Positions 53,850 through 62,833 of a DNA stretch of 64,000 bases are shown here, one piece after another. Position 1 is the first letter of the stretch. Each line of letters opens with the position of its first letter. Source of the DNA: Thiothrix unzii (GTDB lineage Bacteria > Pseudomonadota > Gammaproteobacteria > Thiotrichales > Thiotrichaceae); the NCBI RefSeq assembly GCF_017901175.1, contig NZ_CP072793.1:1-64000 (forward strand), given 5' to 3'. The notes beneath the pieces are model-generated. The model was given only the letters and a program-made list of their open reading frames with translations. It was not told the DNA's origin and did no database searches. The position numbers were made by a program, and so were the translations under genes.

Positions 53850-54962
53850 ATGGCTGACGCGGTGGATGTGCGCATCCCGATTACTTTGCTTACCGGCTTT
53901 CTGGGCAGTGGCAAAACCACAGTACTCAACAATCTGCTGAAACCGTCGTTTTGGGAACGGTTGTTGCGTGCGCCACCACTTACCGCTGTGATTATGAACG
54001 AGTTCGGCAGTATCGGGCTGGATCATCAACTGGTCGATAATACCCAAGGCACAATGGCACTGCTGTCCGGCGGGTGTGTGTGTTGTGAAATCCAAGGATC
54101 GCTAGTACCCACCCTGAAAAACCTGTGGATGGGGCGGCGCGATGGCAAAATTCCCCCGTATGAACGCATTATCATCGAAACCACCGGTATCGCCGACCCC
54201 ACGCCGATACTCGAAACCCTGCTGCGTTCCGATTGGGTCGCTAAACGCCACTATCTGGATGGTGTTGTCACTACGGTGGATGCGGTATTTGGCAGCGGTC
54301 AACTTGACCAGCACTTTGAAGCGGTGCGCCAAGTGGCGGGTGCTGATCGCTTATTGCTTACCAAAACCGACCTTGCCGATGCCGCCACAATTGCGCAACT
54401 GGAAAGTCGTCTTGCCAGCCTGAATCCTGCCGCGCCAGTAGTGCAGGTGCAGCATGGCAATGTCAGCCCGGATCACATTTTCAAATTGCGGGCGTATCAC
54501 CAATCCGAACCTGTCAAAGCCAAACAATGGTTGGCTGCGGAAAACTTCCGCTTGGTGACGGGCGGTTCGCCGTTAAAAACATCAGGTATTCTTAACCCCA
54601 GTGCGCCGCTACACACGGGTGCAGATGGGCGGATTCGCAGCTTTTCCCTGCAATTTGAGCACGCTTTACCTTGGGCAGGAGTGGCGGAAGCCTTGGAAAC
54701 ACTGGCAGAATTTTGCAGCCAGCGTTTATTGCGCATGAAAGCTATCGTCAATGTGCAGGAATACCCTGGTCGTCCGGTGGTATTACACGCAGTGCAACAT
54801 TTGTTTTACCCGTCAATCGAACTCCCCGCATGGCCGGATGATGATCATCGCAGCCGTTTCGTCTTTATTACCGCTGACCTAGATGAAGCTTTTGTCAGTC
54901 AGTTACTTACTTCGTTTACCCAAACGGTGACTACCTCACCACGCGACACTTTCGGAGCTTAA
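53850..54962 (+). CDS. COG0523 (CobW/ZigA-type) metallochaperone GTPase
   Basis: The 370-residue G3E-family GTPase has Walker A GFLGSGKT (16-23), the metal motif GGCVCCE (Cys76, Cys78, Cys79) and IETTGIADPTP, with a C-terminal CobW_C domain. COG0523 proteins insert metals, mostly zinc under starvation. AGGA lies eight bases before the ATG. It heads an operon with the His-rich DUF2796 protein (one-base gap), ABC transporter parts and a DUF3299 lipoprotein, which supports a zinc role over cobalamin synthesis. Confidence 0.92.
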   Translation: MADAVDVRIPITLLTGFLGSGKTTVLNNLLKPSFWERLLRAPPLTAVIMNEFGSIGLDHQLVDNTQGTMALLSGGCVCCEIQGSLVPTLKNLWMGRRDGKIPPYERIIIETTGIADPTPILETLLRSDWVAKRHYLDGVVTTVDAVFGSGQLDQHFEAVRQVAGADRLLLTKTDLADAATIAQLESRLASLNPAAPVVQVQHGNVSPDHIFKLRAYHQSEPVKAKQWLAAENFRLVTGGSPLKTSGILNPSAPLHTGADGRIRSFSLQFEHALPWAGVAEALETLAEFCSQRLLRMKAIVNVQEYPGRPVVLHAVQHLFYPSIELPAWPDDDHRSRFVFITADLDEAFVSQLLTSFTQTVTTSPRDTFGA

Positions 54963-54963
54963 A

Positions 54964-55530
54964 ATGAAATACCCTAGCTTGTTAATCAGCAGTTTCAGCC
55001 TGTTATTGGCACTTTCCGCCAGCAATCTTCACGCCGAAGAACACGAGCAACACGGTGCACACGAACACGGCGTTGCTACGCTGGCGGTTGCAGTGGGTAC
55101 AGAAGGTGTGGAAATCACTTTGGAATCTCCCGCCGCCAATATCGTGGGTTTTGAACACGTTCCCACCAGCGATGCGGATAAAGAAACGTTGGATGATGCG
55201 GTGAAAAAGCTCGAAGCGGGTGATGAGCTATTTACGCTTAATCCCGAAGCTGAGTGCCAATTGCAAGACACCGAAGTGTTGTCTGCGTTACTGGGGGACG
55301 AAGTGTCTGCTGAACATGAACACCAACAGGAGGCTGAGGCCGCGCACAATGACATGGATATTGCATGGTCTTACGCCTGCGCTAAACCGACGGAACTCAA
55401 AGAGGTTGCGGTGAAATTGTTTGCGGCATTCCCGAACGGTTTCCAACACATTAAGGCGGAGTGGGTCACGGAAAAAGGTGCGTCGGCAATGGAACTGACC
55501 CAAGATACGACGCTTACGCTGACACAATGA
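54964..55530 (+). CDS. DUF2796 (ZrgA-like) His-rich periplasmic zinc protein
   Basis: The 188-residue exported protein has a signal peptide (about 1-24) directly followed by EEHEQHGAHEHG, a metal-binding cluster, and a second His patch (EHEHQQEAEAAH, about 118-129). The DUF2796 family includes ZrgA, the periplasmic zinc protein of the Vibrio zrgABCDE importer (family knowledge). Its stop overlaps the start of the ABC ATPase gene (ATGA). Confidence 0.88.
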   Translation: MKYPSLLISSFSLLLALSASNLHAEEHEQHGAHEHGVATLAVAVGTEGVEITLESPAANIVGFEHVPTSDADKETLDDAVKKLEAGDELFTLNPEAECQLQDTEVLSALLGDEVSAEHEHQQEAEAAHNDMDIAWSYACAKPTELKEVAVKLFAAFPNGFQHIKAEWVTEKGASAMELTQDTTLTLTQ

Positions 55531-56213
55531 GTGTCATTGAGCTGCACAATCTGCGCTACCGCTGGCAAGGCCAAAGCCAGGACACCTTGGCGATTGCCGA
55601 ATTGCAGGTTGAGCAAGGCGAACATTTGTTCATTCGCGGGGCAAGCGGTAGCGGTAAAACCACGTTGCTCAACCTGCTGGCAGGTATCCTCAAGCCTGCC
55701 AGTGGCAGTTTGACCCTGTTGGGGCAAACCTTGCACAACATGAATCCAGCGGCGCGTGATCGTTTCCGCGCGGATCACATGGGCGTTATTTTCCAGCAGT
55801 TTAATCTGTTGCCGTATTTGTCGGTGCGTGAAAATGTGCAATTACCGTGTCATTTTTCCGCACGGCGCAAACAACGTGCTGGCGATGTGCAAGGTGCTAT
55901 CGAGCGTTTATTGGAACATTTGGGGCTGGATAGGTCGTTGTGGCAGCGAGCTGTTACCGAGTTGAGTGTCGGGCAGCAACAACGGGTGGCCGTGGCGCGT
56001 GCGTTGATCGGTAGCCCGGAAATTTTGATTGCCGACGAACCGACTTCCGCGCTGGATACGGATACCCGTGACGGTTTCCTTGAGCTGTTGTTTCGGGAAG
56101 CACAAGTGCAGGGCAGCACCATTATTTTCGTCAGCCACGACCCGCACATTGCCAGTCATTTTCCGCGTGTGGTGGATTTGAGCAGCGTCAATGGCGCGAG
56201 CATGGTAGAGTAA
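55527..56213 (+). CDS. ABC transporter ATP-binding protein (LolD/MacB type)
   Basis: The 228-residue ATPase has Walker A GASGSGKTT (38-46), Q-loop VIFQQFNLLPYL, signature LSVGQQQRVAVARAL, Walker B ILIADEPTSALD and H-loop FVSHD. It belongs to the LolD/MacB group that pairs with FtsX-type permeases; the permease here is the gene at 57113, separated from it by the toxin-antitoxin pair. The start overlaps the DUF2796 stop. Confidence 0.93.
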   Translation: MSVIELHNLRYRWQGQSQDTLAIAELQVEQGEHLFIRGASGSGKTTLLNLLAGILKPASGSLTLLGQTLHNMNPAARDRFRADHMGVIFQQFNLLPYLSVRENVQLPCHFSARRKQRAGDVQGAIERLLEHLGLDRSLWQRAVTELSVGQQQRVAVARALIGSPEILIADEPTSALDTDTRDGFLELLFREAQVQGSTIIFVSHDPHIASHFPRVVDLSSVNGASMVE

Positions 56214-56252
56214 TGCAATTGCATTACCCTGTTAGTCTTATGGAGGCGCGTC

Positions 56253-56606
56253 ATGCCAACCACCGTGTTTGAAACTGAATCCACGCTCACCGACCGTTAC
56301 CAAACTACCGTGCCAGAACCGGTGCGGCGTGCGCTGAAATTGGGCAAACGTGACAAGGTGCATTACACCATCCAATCCGACGGCAGCGTGTTGTTATCGC
56401 GGGTAATCGTGCCAATTGAGGATGAACCAGACCCGGTATTGGGTAAATTTCTGCAATTCCTCGCTAATGATATTGAACAGAACCCACACCGCTTACAGCC
56501 GCTTTCTGCTGAGTTGATGGCTAGAATCGAACGTTTGACAGCTAATGTCGATGCGGATCTCGATCTCAATGCGCCATTACCACCCGATGATGACGAGGAC
56601 GAATAA
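56253..56606 (+). CDS. prlF: antitoxin PrlF (SohA), AbrB-type
   Basis: The 117-residue antitoxin has an N-terminal swapped-hairpin (AbrB) DNA-binding domain (STLTDRYQTTVPEPVRRALKL ... VHYTIQSDGSVLLSR) and an acidic C-terminus ending DDDEDE that should bind the toxin. GGAGG lies about seven bases before the ATG, so it has its own strong translation start. Its stop overlaps the yhaV start (TAATG). The typical autoregulation of PrlF-YhaV on its own promoter is expected. Confidence 0.9.
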   Translation: MPTTVFETESTLTDRYQTTVPEPVRRALKLGKRDKVHYTIQSDGSVLLSRVIVPIEDEPDPVLGKFLQFLANDIEQNPHRLQPLSAELMARIERLTANVDADLDLNAPLPPDDDEDE

Positions 56607-57109
56607 TGCCAGCACTACCCTCGGTCATTCATGGTTGGACTGTGCTTCCACACCCCTTATTTTCAGAGCAATTGGAAATACTCACTAGAGAAGTGGAGCG
56701 GCTTGAATACAAAGATCCACTCAATTTTCATAAAAAACGCTCAGCAAAACGGCTTACCGCTTTGAAACGTCTGGCTTTTGACATTATTCCGCAAGACCCG
56801 ACGCTGCCCGAATACCGGCAAGGCAACACGTTGGGCGCGGAATACAAACACTGGTTTCGTGCTAAATTTTTCCAGCAATACCGCCTGTTTTTTCGCTACC
56901 ACGCCGAAAGCCGTATTATTGTGCTGGCATGGGTTAACGATGATAGCACCAAACGCGCTTACGAAAGTGAACGCGACGCTTATCGGGTATTTCGCAAAAT
57001 GCTGCATTCTGGACATCCGCCCGACGATTGGGATGCGTTGTTGGCGGAAGCGATGAGTGAAGCAGGGCGTGTTTACGGTTTTCCTGATGTTATTCACGAT
57101 GGTGATTAA
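56606..57109 (+). CDS. yhaV: ribonuclease toxin YhaV
   Basis: The 167-residue RelE-superfamily mRNA interferase has the YhaV signature HGWTVLPHPLFSEQLE, then HKKRSAKRL, PEYRQGNTLGAEYKHWFRAKFFQQYRLFFRY, IVLAWVNDD and the C-terminal VFRKMLHSGHPPDDWDAL. Length and order (antitoxin first, one-base overlap) match the E. coli PrlF-YhaV system. The ABC permease gene starts four bases after its stop, so the module may now be transcribed with the zinc operon. Confidence 0.92.
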   Translation: MPALPSVIHGWTVLPHPLFSEQLEILTREVERLEYKDPLNFHKKRSAKRLTALKRLAFDIIPQDPTLPEYRQGNTLGAEYKHWFRAKFFQQYRLFFRYHAESRIIVLAWVNDDSTKRAYESERDAYRVFRKMLHSGHPPDDWDALLAEAMSEAGRVYGFPDVIHDGD

Positions 57110-57112
57110 ACC

Positions 57113-58372
57113 ATGATTTTGCTCAATCTCACCCTGCGTAGTCTGTGGAATCGCCGTGCTAGTTTGCTGCTGACGCTGTTTTCTATCGCAATCAGCGTGG
57201 CGTTGCTGTTGGGCGTGGAGTACATCCGTAAGGAGGCGAAAAGCAGTTTCCTCAGCACGATTTCCGGGACGGATTTGGTGGTGGGCGCGCGGAGTGGGCC
57301 GGTGCAATTGCTGCTTTACAGCGTATTTCGGATTGGCAATGCCACCAACAATATCAGTTGGCAGTCGTATCAGGAGATCGCGAGTAAGCCGCTGGTGGAT
57401 TGGACAATTCCGCTGAGTTTGGGTGATTCGCACCAAGGTTTTCGGGTGTTAGGCACGAATCAGGATTATTTTCGCTATTACCGCCACGGTGATAAACGCC
57501 TGTTGGAATTTGCGGCTGGCAAGCCTTTTGATGGCGTATTCGACGCGGTGTTAGGAGCGGAAGTGGCGCGGAAGTTGGGCTACAAGCTCGGCGATAAAAT
57601 CGTCATCGCCCACGGAGCGGCTTCAACGAGCTTTACTTTGCATGATGATAAACCGTTCACTGTCGTCGGCATCCTCAAACCCACGGGCACGCCGCTTGAC
57701 CGCACTGTGCATGTTTCGCTGGAAGGCATTGAGGCCATTCACGTTGATTGGGTGGGGGGCGCAAAAATTCCCGGTTATCAAATCAGCGCGGAACAGGCGT
57801 TGCAGAAAAACTTGCAACCTAAAGTGATTACCGCATTTATGGTAGGTTTGAAAAATCGGGCGGCAGCATTTCGGATACAGCGCGAAATCAACGATTACAA
57901 GCGTGAACCATTGCTGGCGACTGTCCCCGGTGTGGCGTTGGCGGAATTGTGGCAAGCGATTGGTTTATTTGAAAACGTGCTGCGGATTATTACCGGCTTC
58001 GTGGTGGTGGCGGGGCTATTGGGGATGTTGACTACGTTGCTTTCCACGTTGAATGAACGGCGGCGTGAAATGGCTATTTTGCGGGCAGTGGGGGCGCATC
58101 CGCGTCATGTGTTCCTGTTGTTTGTGCTGGAAGCGGGCGTATTGGTCGTGTTGGGTTGCTTGCTGGGCGCGGTGTTGGTGTTTGCGGGGGTGTTAGCGGC
58201 GCGTCCGTGGGTGTTGGCGGAATACGGATTTTATTTGAGCACTTGGTTGCCGGATGTGGGCGATTTGCTGCTGCTGGCAGTGGTCGCGGGGTTAGCGTTG
58301 CTGTTTAGTTTGATTCCGGGGGCGATTGCGTACCGGCGTGCGTTGCAGGATGGGTTAACGGTGCGGGTGTGA
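57113..58372 (+). CDS. FtsX-type ABC transporter permease
   Basis: The 419-residue permease has one N-terminal membrane helix (about 15-37), a large periplasmic (MacB-type) domain containing LVVGARSGPVQLLLYSVFRIGN, and three C-terminal helices in an FtsX/DUF214 domain (LLGMLTTLLSTLNERRREMAILRAVGA). It is the natural partner of the ATPase at 55527. The order ATPase, toxin-antitoxin, permease implies that the operon was interrupted. Confidence 0.92.
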   Translation: MILLNLTLRSLWNRRASLLLTLFSIAISVALLLGVEYIRKEAKSSFLSTISGTDLVVGARSGPVQLLLYSVFRIGNATNNISWQSYQEIASKPLVDWTIPLSLGDSHQGFRVLGTNQDYFRYYRHGDKRLLEFAAGKPFDGVFDAVLGAEVARKLGYKLGDKIVIAHGAASTSFTLHDDKPFTVVGILKPTGTPLDRTVHVSLEGIEAIHVDWVGGAKIPGYQISAEQALQKNLQPKVITAFMVGLKNRAAAFRIQREINDYKREPLLATVPGVALAELWQAIGLFENVLRIITGFVVVAGLLGMLTTLLSTLNERRREMAILRAVGAHPRHVFLLFVLEAGVLVVLGCLLGAVLVFAGVLAARPWVLAEYGFYLSTWLPDVGDLLLLAVVAGLALLFSLIPGAIAYRRALQDGLTVRV

Positions 58373-58398
58373 TTTATATTGATTGGTAAGGATTTGAA

Positions 58399-59103
58399 AT
58401 GAAAACTAAGATTTTAGCGTGCTTATTGCTCACTATGGGTTTAACAGGGTGTGGTGAGGAAAAACAGGTTGCTCCGGCAACACCGCCCGCTCAGACAGCC
58501 TTGCCACCGGAAGCTCCGGCGATTGGCACGTCGATTCAGGCGTTGGTGAAACCCAGCGATGCGGAATTGGCGAAACGCAAGGCAGAAGATGCGCAATTTA
58601 CCGAACTCGAATGGGAAAACCTAGAGTTGCCGGGACAGGGTTTGGCGGATATTTTGAAGAAATATCAACCGCAGATTGATGCGATTCCCGAAGGTGATCC
58701 GTCCGAAGACGCTGTGTTAGAAAAGATGCAGGCGGAACTCAATATGGCTCCGGTGAACCCCGCGCTTAACGGCAAACAGGTGAAAATTCCGGGTTTCATT
58801 TCGCCGTTGGAAGTGGACGAAAAGCAAGGTGTGGTGAAAGAGTTTTTGCTCGTGCCTTACTTCGGGGCGTGTATCCATGTGCCGCCGCCGCCGTTGAACC
58901 AAACGCTGTTGGTGCAACCGCTGCCCGGAAAAAGCGTGGGGATGGAACGCATGTACGAACCGGTGTGGGTTTTCGGTACATTAACGGCGGAAAGAGTTAA
59001 AACTGACCTTGCCGAAGCAGGTTATCAACTCAAAGACGCACGGGTAGAAATGTGGCAAGAACCCGCCGCGCCCGCACCTGTGGCACAACCCACCAAACCG
59101 TAA
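58399..59103 (+). CDS. DUF3299 lipoprotein
   Basis: The 234-residue protein has a lipoprotein leader with GLTGC (Cys18), a helical middle and the DUF3299 domain (about 115-215) with KIPGFISPLE, FLLVPYFGACIHVPPPPLNQ and EPVWVFGTL. The Cys/His pair in GACIHVPPPP looks metal-binding. It closes the zinc-handling operon, 26 bases after the permease. The function is unknown; DUF3299 genes commonly accompany this type of ABC transporter. Confidence 0.85.
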   Translation: MKTKILACLLLTMGLTGCGEEKQVAPATPPAQTALPPEAPAIGTSIQALVKPSDAELAKRKAEDAQFTELEWENLELPGQGLADILKKYQPQIDAIPEGDPSEDAVLEKMQAELNMAPVNPALNGKQVKIPGFISPLEVDEKQGVVKEFLLVPYFGACIHVPPPPLNQTLLVQPLPGKSVGMERMYEPVWVFGTLTAERVKTDLAEAGYQLKDARVEMWQEPAAPAPVAQPTKP

Positions 59104-59105
59104 CG

Positions 59106-59468
59106 CTAGCGGTGTGGTAGGCGGTTTTTAAGCAACCACCACCACACCAGCCAGTACAACCCCAAGCCCAGCGCGTCAGCAAACCAGTCAGCCACCGAAA
59201 ACGAACGCCAAGGCAGGAACGCTTGCAGCACCTCAATCATTGCACCGTAACCCAGCAACAATGGTACTTTCCACTGCCAATACCGCCGTAAACTCGCGAT
59301 GTCGAGTAATGCCGCGAGGCTGAAAAATGCCAGCGCGTGCTGTACTTTATCCACGTGTTTAACGCCCATGCCGTTACTGGGAATCAACGCTAAGATCGTG
59401 CCCACGACCAAGGCGGCGAGAAAAAAAGCTTTAAACAAGGTACGAATGCGCGATGAAGGGGTATACAT
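59106..59468 (-). CDS. VanZ-like family membrane protein
   Basis: The 120-residue protein has four membrane helices and the VanZ-like signature DKVQHALAFFSLAALLDIA ... GAMIEVLQAFLPWRSFSVADWFADALG. The function of stand-alone VanZ-like proteins is unsettled. It converges on the DUF3299 gene with two bases between. Confidence 0.88.
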   Translation of the reverse strand: MYTPSSRIRTLFKAFFLAALVVGTILALIPSNGMGVKHVDKVQHALAFFSLAALLDIASLRRYWQWKVPLLLGYGAMIEVLQAFLPWRSFSVADWFADALGLGLYWLVWWWLLKNRLPHR

Positions 59469-59720
59469 GGTTGGCCTGTGTGTCGTTAGCTTGCGGTCTA
59501 TTTACCGCGCTGTAGCGTGCTTTGCAAGCCTTGCGTGTATTGCTGTCCGATTTTGTCGTATAAACGCTGTGGATTAATACAAAATACCGGCTTGCTTTAT
59601 AACTGATTGATAACTAAATAAGTGGCTCTTGCTGTTCAGCTAATATTAAGTTTAAATGGCAAGTTCGGTATGCCGCTGTTGGCGGTATCTATCAAATAGA
59701 ATGGATTTAGAAGAAAACTT

Positions 59721-60596
59721 ATGGAAAAGATGCTATCAATCGCACTCAGTGTCGCGATGGTTATTGCTGTTGCCATTGTGGTTGCCCCATCGTCACGCGC
59801 CCACGCCGCAGCTCAACAAGCTGCCCAATCTTACACCCCACAAAAAGCCGGTAACGCCCTGAAATCGCGCAGCCGTTCCGTTAAAAAACGTCGTGTAGCC
59901 CGCCGCACGGGTGGTGGTTGCCAAACCTTGAGCGGTTCCACACTCGAACAAAAAGCCAGCGCGTATGGACAGCCGATTCACAATGCGGCACGTCAGCACG
60001 GCGTGAGTCAGGATCTGATTAAAGCGGTAATTACCATTGAAAGTTGCTTTAAATCCAAAGCGCGTGGCACGTCCGGTGAAAAGGGTTTGATGCAATTAAT
60101 GCCGGGAACTGCACGGCGTTTTAATGTGAATGATGGTTACAACGCTTGGCAAAACATTAACGGCGGGGCGCGTTACCTTGGCGTATTGCTGGCGCATTAC
60201 GATGGTAATACTCGTCGTGCGATTGCCGCTTACAATGCTGGCGAAGGCAATGTGCGTAAAACCGGTGGTATTCCCAACCCCGCTTACGTGGGTAAAGTGA
60301 TGCAGGCTTACGGGAAATTTTCCGGGACGCAAGATCAAGCCGCCACTTTTAAAAAGCAAGTGGTGCGCCCGTTACAGGTGGAGCCTGCGAGTAGCAGTAA
60401 AGTGTTACCTTGGGCAGATTTGCATACAGTAAAAGCCGCGAGTCCGGGAGCCGCAGGGCATTACACAGTGCGTGCTGGTGATACGGTTTATCAGGTCATG
60501 CGGGTGACGGGTGTGGCAGTGCCGGAATTGATTCGGCTGAATCAACTGCCCGCACCTCATGGGATCAAGGTGGGGCAGGTGCTACGCTTGCGTTAA
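59721..60596 (+). CDS. lytic transglycosylase with SLT and LysM domains
   Basis: The 291-residue exported peptidoglycan lyase has a signal peptide (about 1-30), a basic linker (KSRSRSVKKRRVARR), an SLT domain with catalytic Glu107 in VITIESCF and GLMQLMPGTARRF, NINGGARYLGVLL and AIAAYNAGEGNV, and a C-terminal LysM domain (about 247-290, HYTVRAGDTVYQV) for wall binding. It converges on ppk2 with four bases between. Confidence 0.93.
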   Translation: MEKMLSIALSVAMVIAVAIVVAPSSRAHAAAQQAAQSYTPQKAGNALKSRSRSVKKRRVARRTGGGCQTLSGSTLEQKASAYGQPIHNAARQHGVSQDLIKAVITIESCFKSKARGTSGEKGLMQLMPGTARRFNVNDGYNAWQNINGGARYLGVLLAHYDGNTRRAIAAYNAGEGNVRKTGGIPNPAYVGKVMQAYGKFSGTQDQAATFKKQVVRPLQVEPASSSKVLPWADLHTVKAASPGAAGHYTVRAGDTVYQVMRVTGVAVPELIRLNQLPAPHGIKVGQVLRLR

Positions 60597-60600
60597 GCGT

Positions 60601-61686
60601 TTAGCTGTTGTTACCGCCAAAGCTGGCTCGCCCCACAATCAGCGGGTCAGCTTGGCTGATATTACGCAGGTCTTTACCTTTGTAATCCATTTTGTTCAGC
60701 ACATAACGCATCGCATTCAGGCGGGCGCGTTTCTTACAGTCGGATTTCACAATGATCCAAGGGCACTCGGAAGTGTCAGTGTGGAAGAACATTGCTTCTT
60801 TAGCCTTGCCGTATTCATCCCATTTTTCGAGGGAAGCCAAGTCAATCGGGCTGAGCTTCCACTGCTTGAGTGGGTGAATTTCGCGTTCTTTGAAACGGCG
60901 GCGTTGTTCTTTGCGGCTGACCGAGAACCAGAACTTGATTAAATGAATGCCGCTGTTGACCAGATGGCGTTCCAGTTCCGGGGCTTGGCGCATGAATGCC
61001 AAGTATTCATCTTCGTTACAAAAGCCCATGACACGCTCAACGCCCGCACGGTTGTACCAAGAGCGGTCCATCAGCACGATTTCACCGGCGGACGGCAAAT
61101 GCTGGATGTAACGCTGAAAATACCATTGCCCACGTTCCATTTCGGTCGGCTTTTCCAACGCCACAACACGCGCACCACGCGGGTTGAGGTGTTCCATGAA
61201 ACGCTTAATCGCCCCCCCTTTACCGGCAGCATCACGGCCTTCAAACAGGATTACTACGCGCTGCCCGGTTTCACGTACCCACGCTTGCAGTTTGAGTAGC
61301 TCGACTTGCAGGTGGTATTTCTGCTTTTCATAGGATTTGCGTGATAAGCGGTTTTTGTAGGGGTAAACCGCGCTGCGCCAATCGTCCACCAACTCGTCAT
61401 CCGGGCTGATAGGCATTTTGGCTTCAAATTTTTGCCAACGTAACAACGCTGCTTTGAGTGCCGCCGCATCATCGGGGGACGCGCCTTCAAGAATCGCGCC
61501 GATGGCTTTCAGGGTGGCTTCGTTGTTGTCGGGTTGCGGTTCAAGGTGTTCGAGGATGTCTTCCACCGCCGCAAATTGCGCGTCTTGCGCTTCAGAACTC
61601 GCTTGCAGAACCGCAAAATCTTCCACGCCAGTGGCGGTTAACTCAGAATTTGCAGGGGTTGGGTTGGGGTTTTTTTCTTGCGCCAT
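60601..61686 (-). CDS. ppk2: polyphosphate kinase 2 (PPK2 family)
   Basis: PPK2 uses polyphosphate to phosphorylate nucleoside diphosphates, or the reverse. The 361-residue protein has Walker A GRDAAGKGGAIKRF, the lid region, Walker B MDRSWYNRAGVERVMGF and KFWFSVSRKEQRRRFKER. A roughly 100-residue N-terminal extension is acidic and less conserved. The ATG at 61686 has GGAG seven bases upstream and is preferred to one four codons earlier. It suggests polyphosphate storage. Confidence 0.93.
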   Translation of the reverse strand: MAQEKNPNPTPANSELTATGVEDFAVLQASSEAQDAQFAAVEDILEHLEPQPDNNEATLKAIGAILEGASPDDAAALKAALLRWQKFEAKMPISPDDELVDDWRSAVYPYKNRLSRKSYEKQKYHLQVELLKLQAWVRETGQRVVILFEGRDAAGKGGAIKRFMEHLNPRGARVVALEKPTEMERGQWYFQRYIQHLPSAGEIVLMDRSWYNRAGVERVMGFCNEDEYLAFMRQAPELERHLVNSGIHLIKFWFSVSRKEQRRRFKEREIHPLKQWKLSPIDLASLEKWDEYGKAKEAMFFHTDTSECPWIIVKSDCKKRARLNAMRYVLNKMDYKGKDLRNISQADPLIVGRASFGGNNS

Positions 61687-61794
61687 TGTTTGCTCCACAG
61701 GATTGTTGTCGTTAAAAACAGTAACCCTACCATGCTAGTCGGGTTGTGGCGCGTTTGTACTGATAAATGTCACTACCCGATTCAGTTGATCAAT

Positions 61795-62493
61795 TTACTG
61801 GCAATTTGCGAGTTTGTAACCAACCCCATGTACGGTTTCGATAATATTTTCGCAACCTTTTTCCGCAAATTTCTGGCGAATATGGCGAATGTGGCTGTCA
61901 ATGGTGCGGTCACTCACGTAGACATTGCCGTCATACGCGCTGCCCATAATGGTATCGCGGCTAAATACCCGCGTCGGCTGGCGGGCAAACAGGTGCAACA
62001 TGGCAAATTCGGTAGCAGTCAGGGTAACGTTTTGCCCCTGCCAACTGGCGGTGTGTTGTTGTGGTTGAATTGTGAGCTTACTCAGGCGCAATTCACCGGG
62101 GGTAATCGCCGCACTGCTTGGTGTGAGTTGCTGGCTGCGCTTGAGGATCACATTAATGCGGGCGACTAATTCACGGGGGCTAAACGGTTTGGTGACGTAA
62201 TCATCGCCACCGATTTCCAACCCCAGAATGCGGTCTATTTCATCATCCCGCGAGGATAAAAACAGAATCGGTACATCGGAAAACTTACGCACTTCGCGGC
62301 ACACTTCCAGACCGTCAAGTTCTGGCATATTGATGTCGAGCACGATCAAATCCGCCGCTTGCGCCCGGAATAAATCCAAGGCTTGCCGCCCGTCTTCGGC
62401 GAGGGTGGGTTGCATCCCGGCTTTTTCCAGCGCGAAACTGATCACGTCGCGGATGTGCGGGTCGTCGTCGGCGATGAGGATGTGTTTATTCAT
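61795..62493 (-). CDS. OmpR-family response regulator
   Basis: The 232-residue regulator has a receiver domain with phospho-acceptor Asp53 (IVLDINMPELDG) and Lys102 (YVTKPFSPRELVAR), and a winged-helix DNA-binding domain (about 135-230, with TATEFAMLHLFARQPTRVFSRDTI and VSDRTIDSHIRHIRQKF). No kinase gene is next to it; the only histidine kinase in the window is about 10 kb away at 50516. The start MNKHILIADDD is chosen inside a longer frame. Confidence 0.93.
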   Translation of the reverse strand: MNKHILIADDDPHIRDVISFALEKAGMQPTLAEDGRQALDLFRAQAADLIVLDINMPELDGLEVCREVRKFSDVPILFLSSRDDEIDRILGLEIGGDDYVTKPFSPRELVARINVILKRSQQLTPSSAAITPGELRLSKLTIQPQQHTASWQGQNVTLTATEFAMLHLFARQPTRVFSRDTIMGSAYDGNVYVSDRTIDSHIRHIRQKFAEKGCENIIETVHGVGYKLANCQ

Positions 62494-62833
62494 GGGGGTA
62501 ACTATAAAGCAAGCGGGCAAAGTAATTCCAGTCAGCGACGCTAAAGCCGCTAACCGGAACCGAAGGAGTCTTATGGGTTGTCAAACCCACCGGGATAACA
62601 GCTTGTAAACATCCGATTATTGTTGGCATCGTCCGTTTCCCGGTTCATGTGAGTAGTGTCAGGAGTAGATAGTACGCGCCACTTGTGCAGGTATTTACGC
62701 GCTGATGTGGAGGGAGCACGGAAAGATTTTGCAGATTTGGTGCAGGCACGGGGGCGTATTTGTGATTTTGCATTGTTCATGACAATCTGTCTGTCTAAAC
62801 TCGCCTCATTTCAGGTAACGCAAAGGAAAACCC
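62494..62833. other. intergenic region between the response regulator and DUF302 genes
   Basis: About 340 bases hold no gene I can support. The region must contain the divergent promoters. A short hairpin (GGGTT-GTCA-AACCC, about 62575-62588) lies in an 11-codon frame that starts with ATG four bases after AAGGAG; this could be chance. AAAGGA at 62821-62826 is the ribosome binding site of the next gene. Confidence 0.4.

Noticed and set aside
55461-55526. Longer N-terminus for the ABC ATPase
   Set aside because: The added residues lie inside the DUF2796 gene and are not part of the ABC domain. The ATGA overlap at 55527 is the typical coupled start.
61678-62169. 163-codon plus-strand frame opposite the response regulator
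   Set aside because: It is fully antisense to a clear OmpR-family gene with intact motifs.
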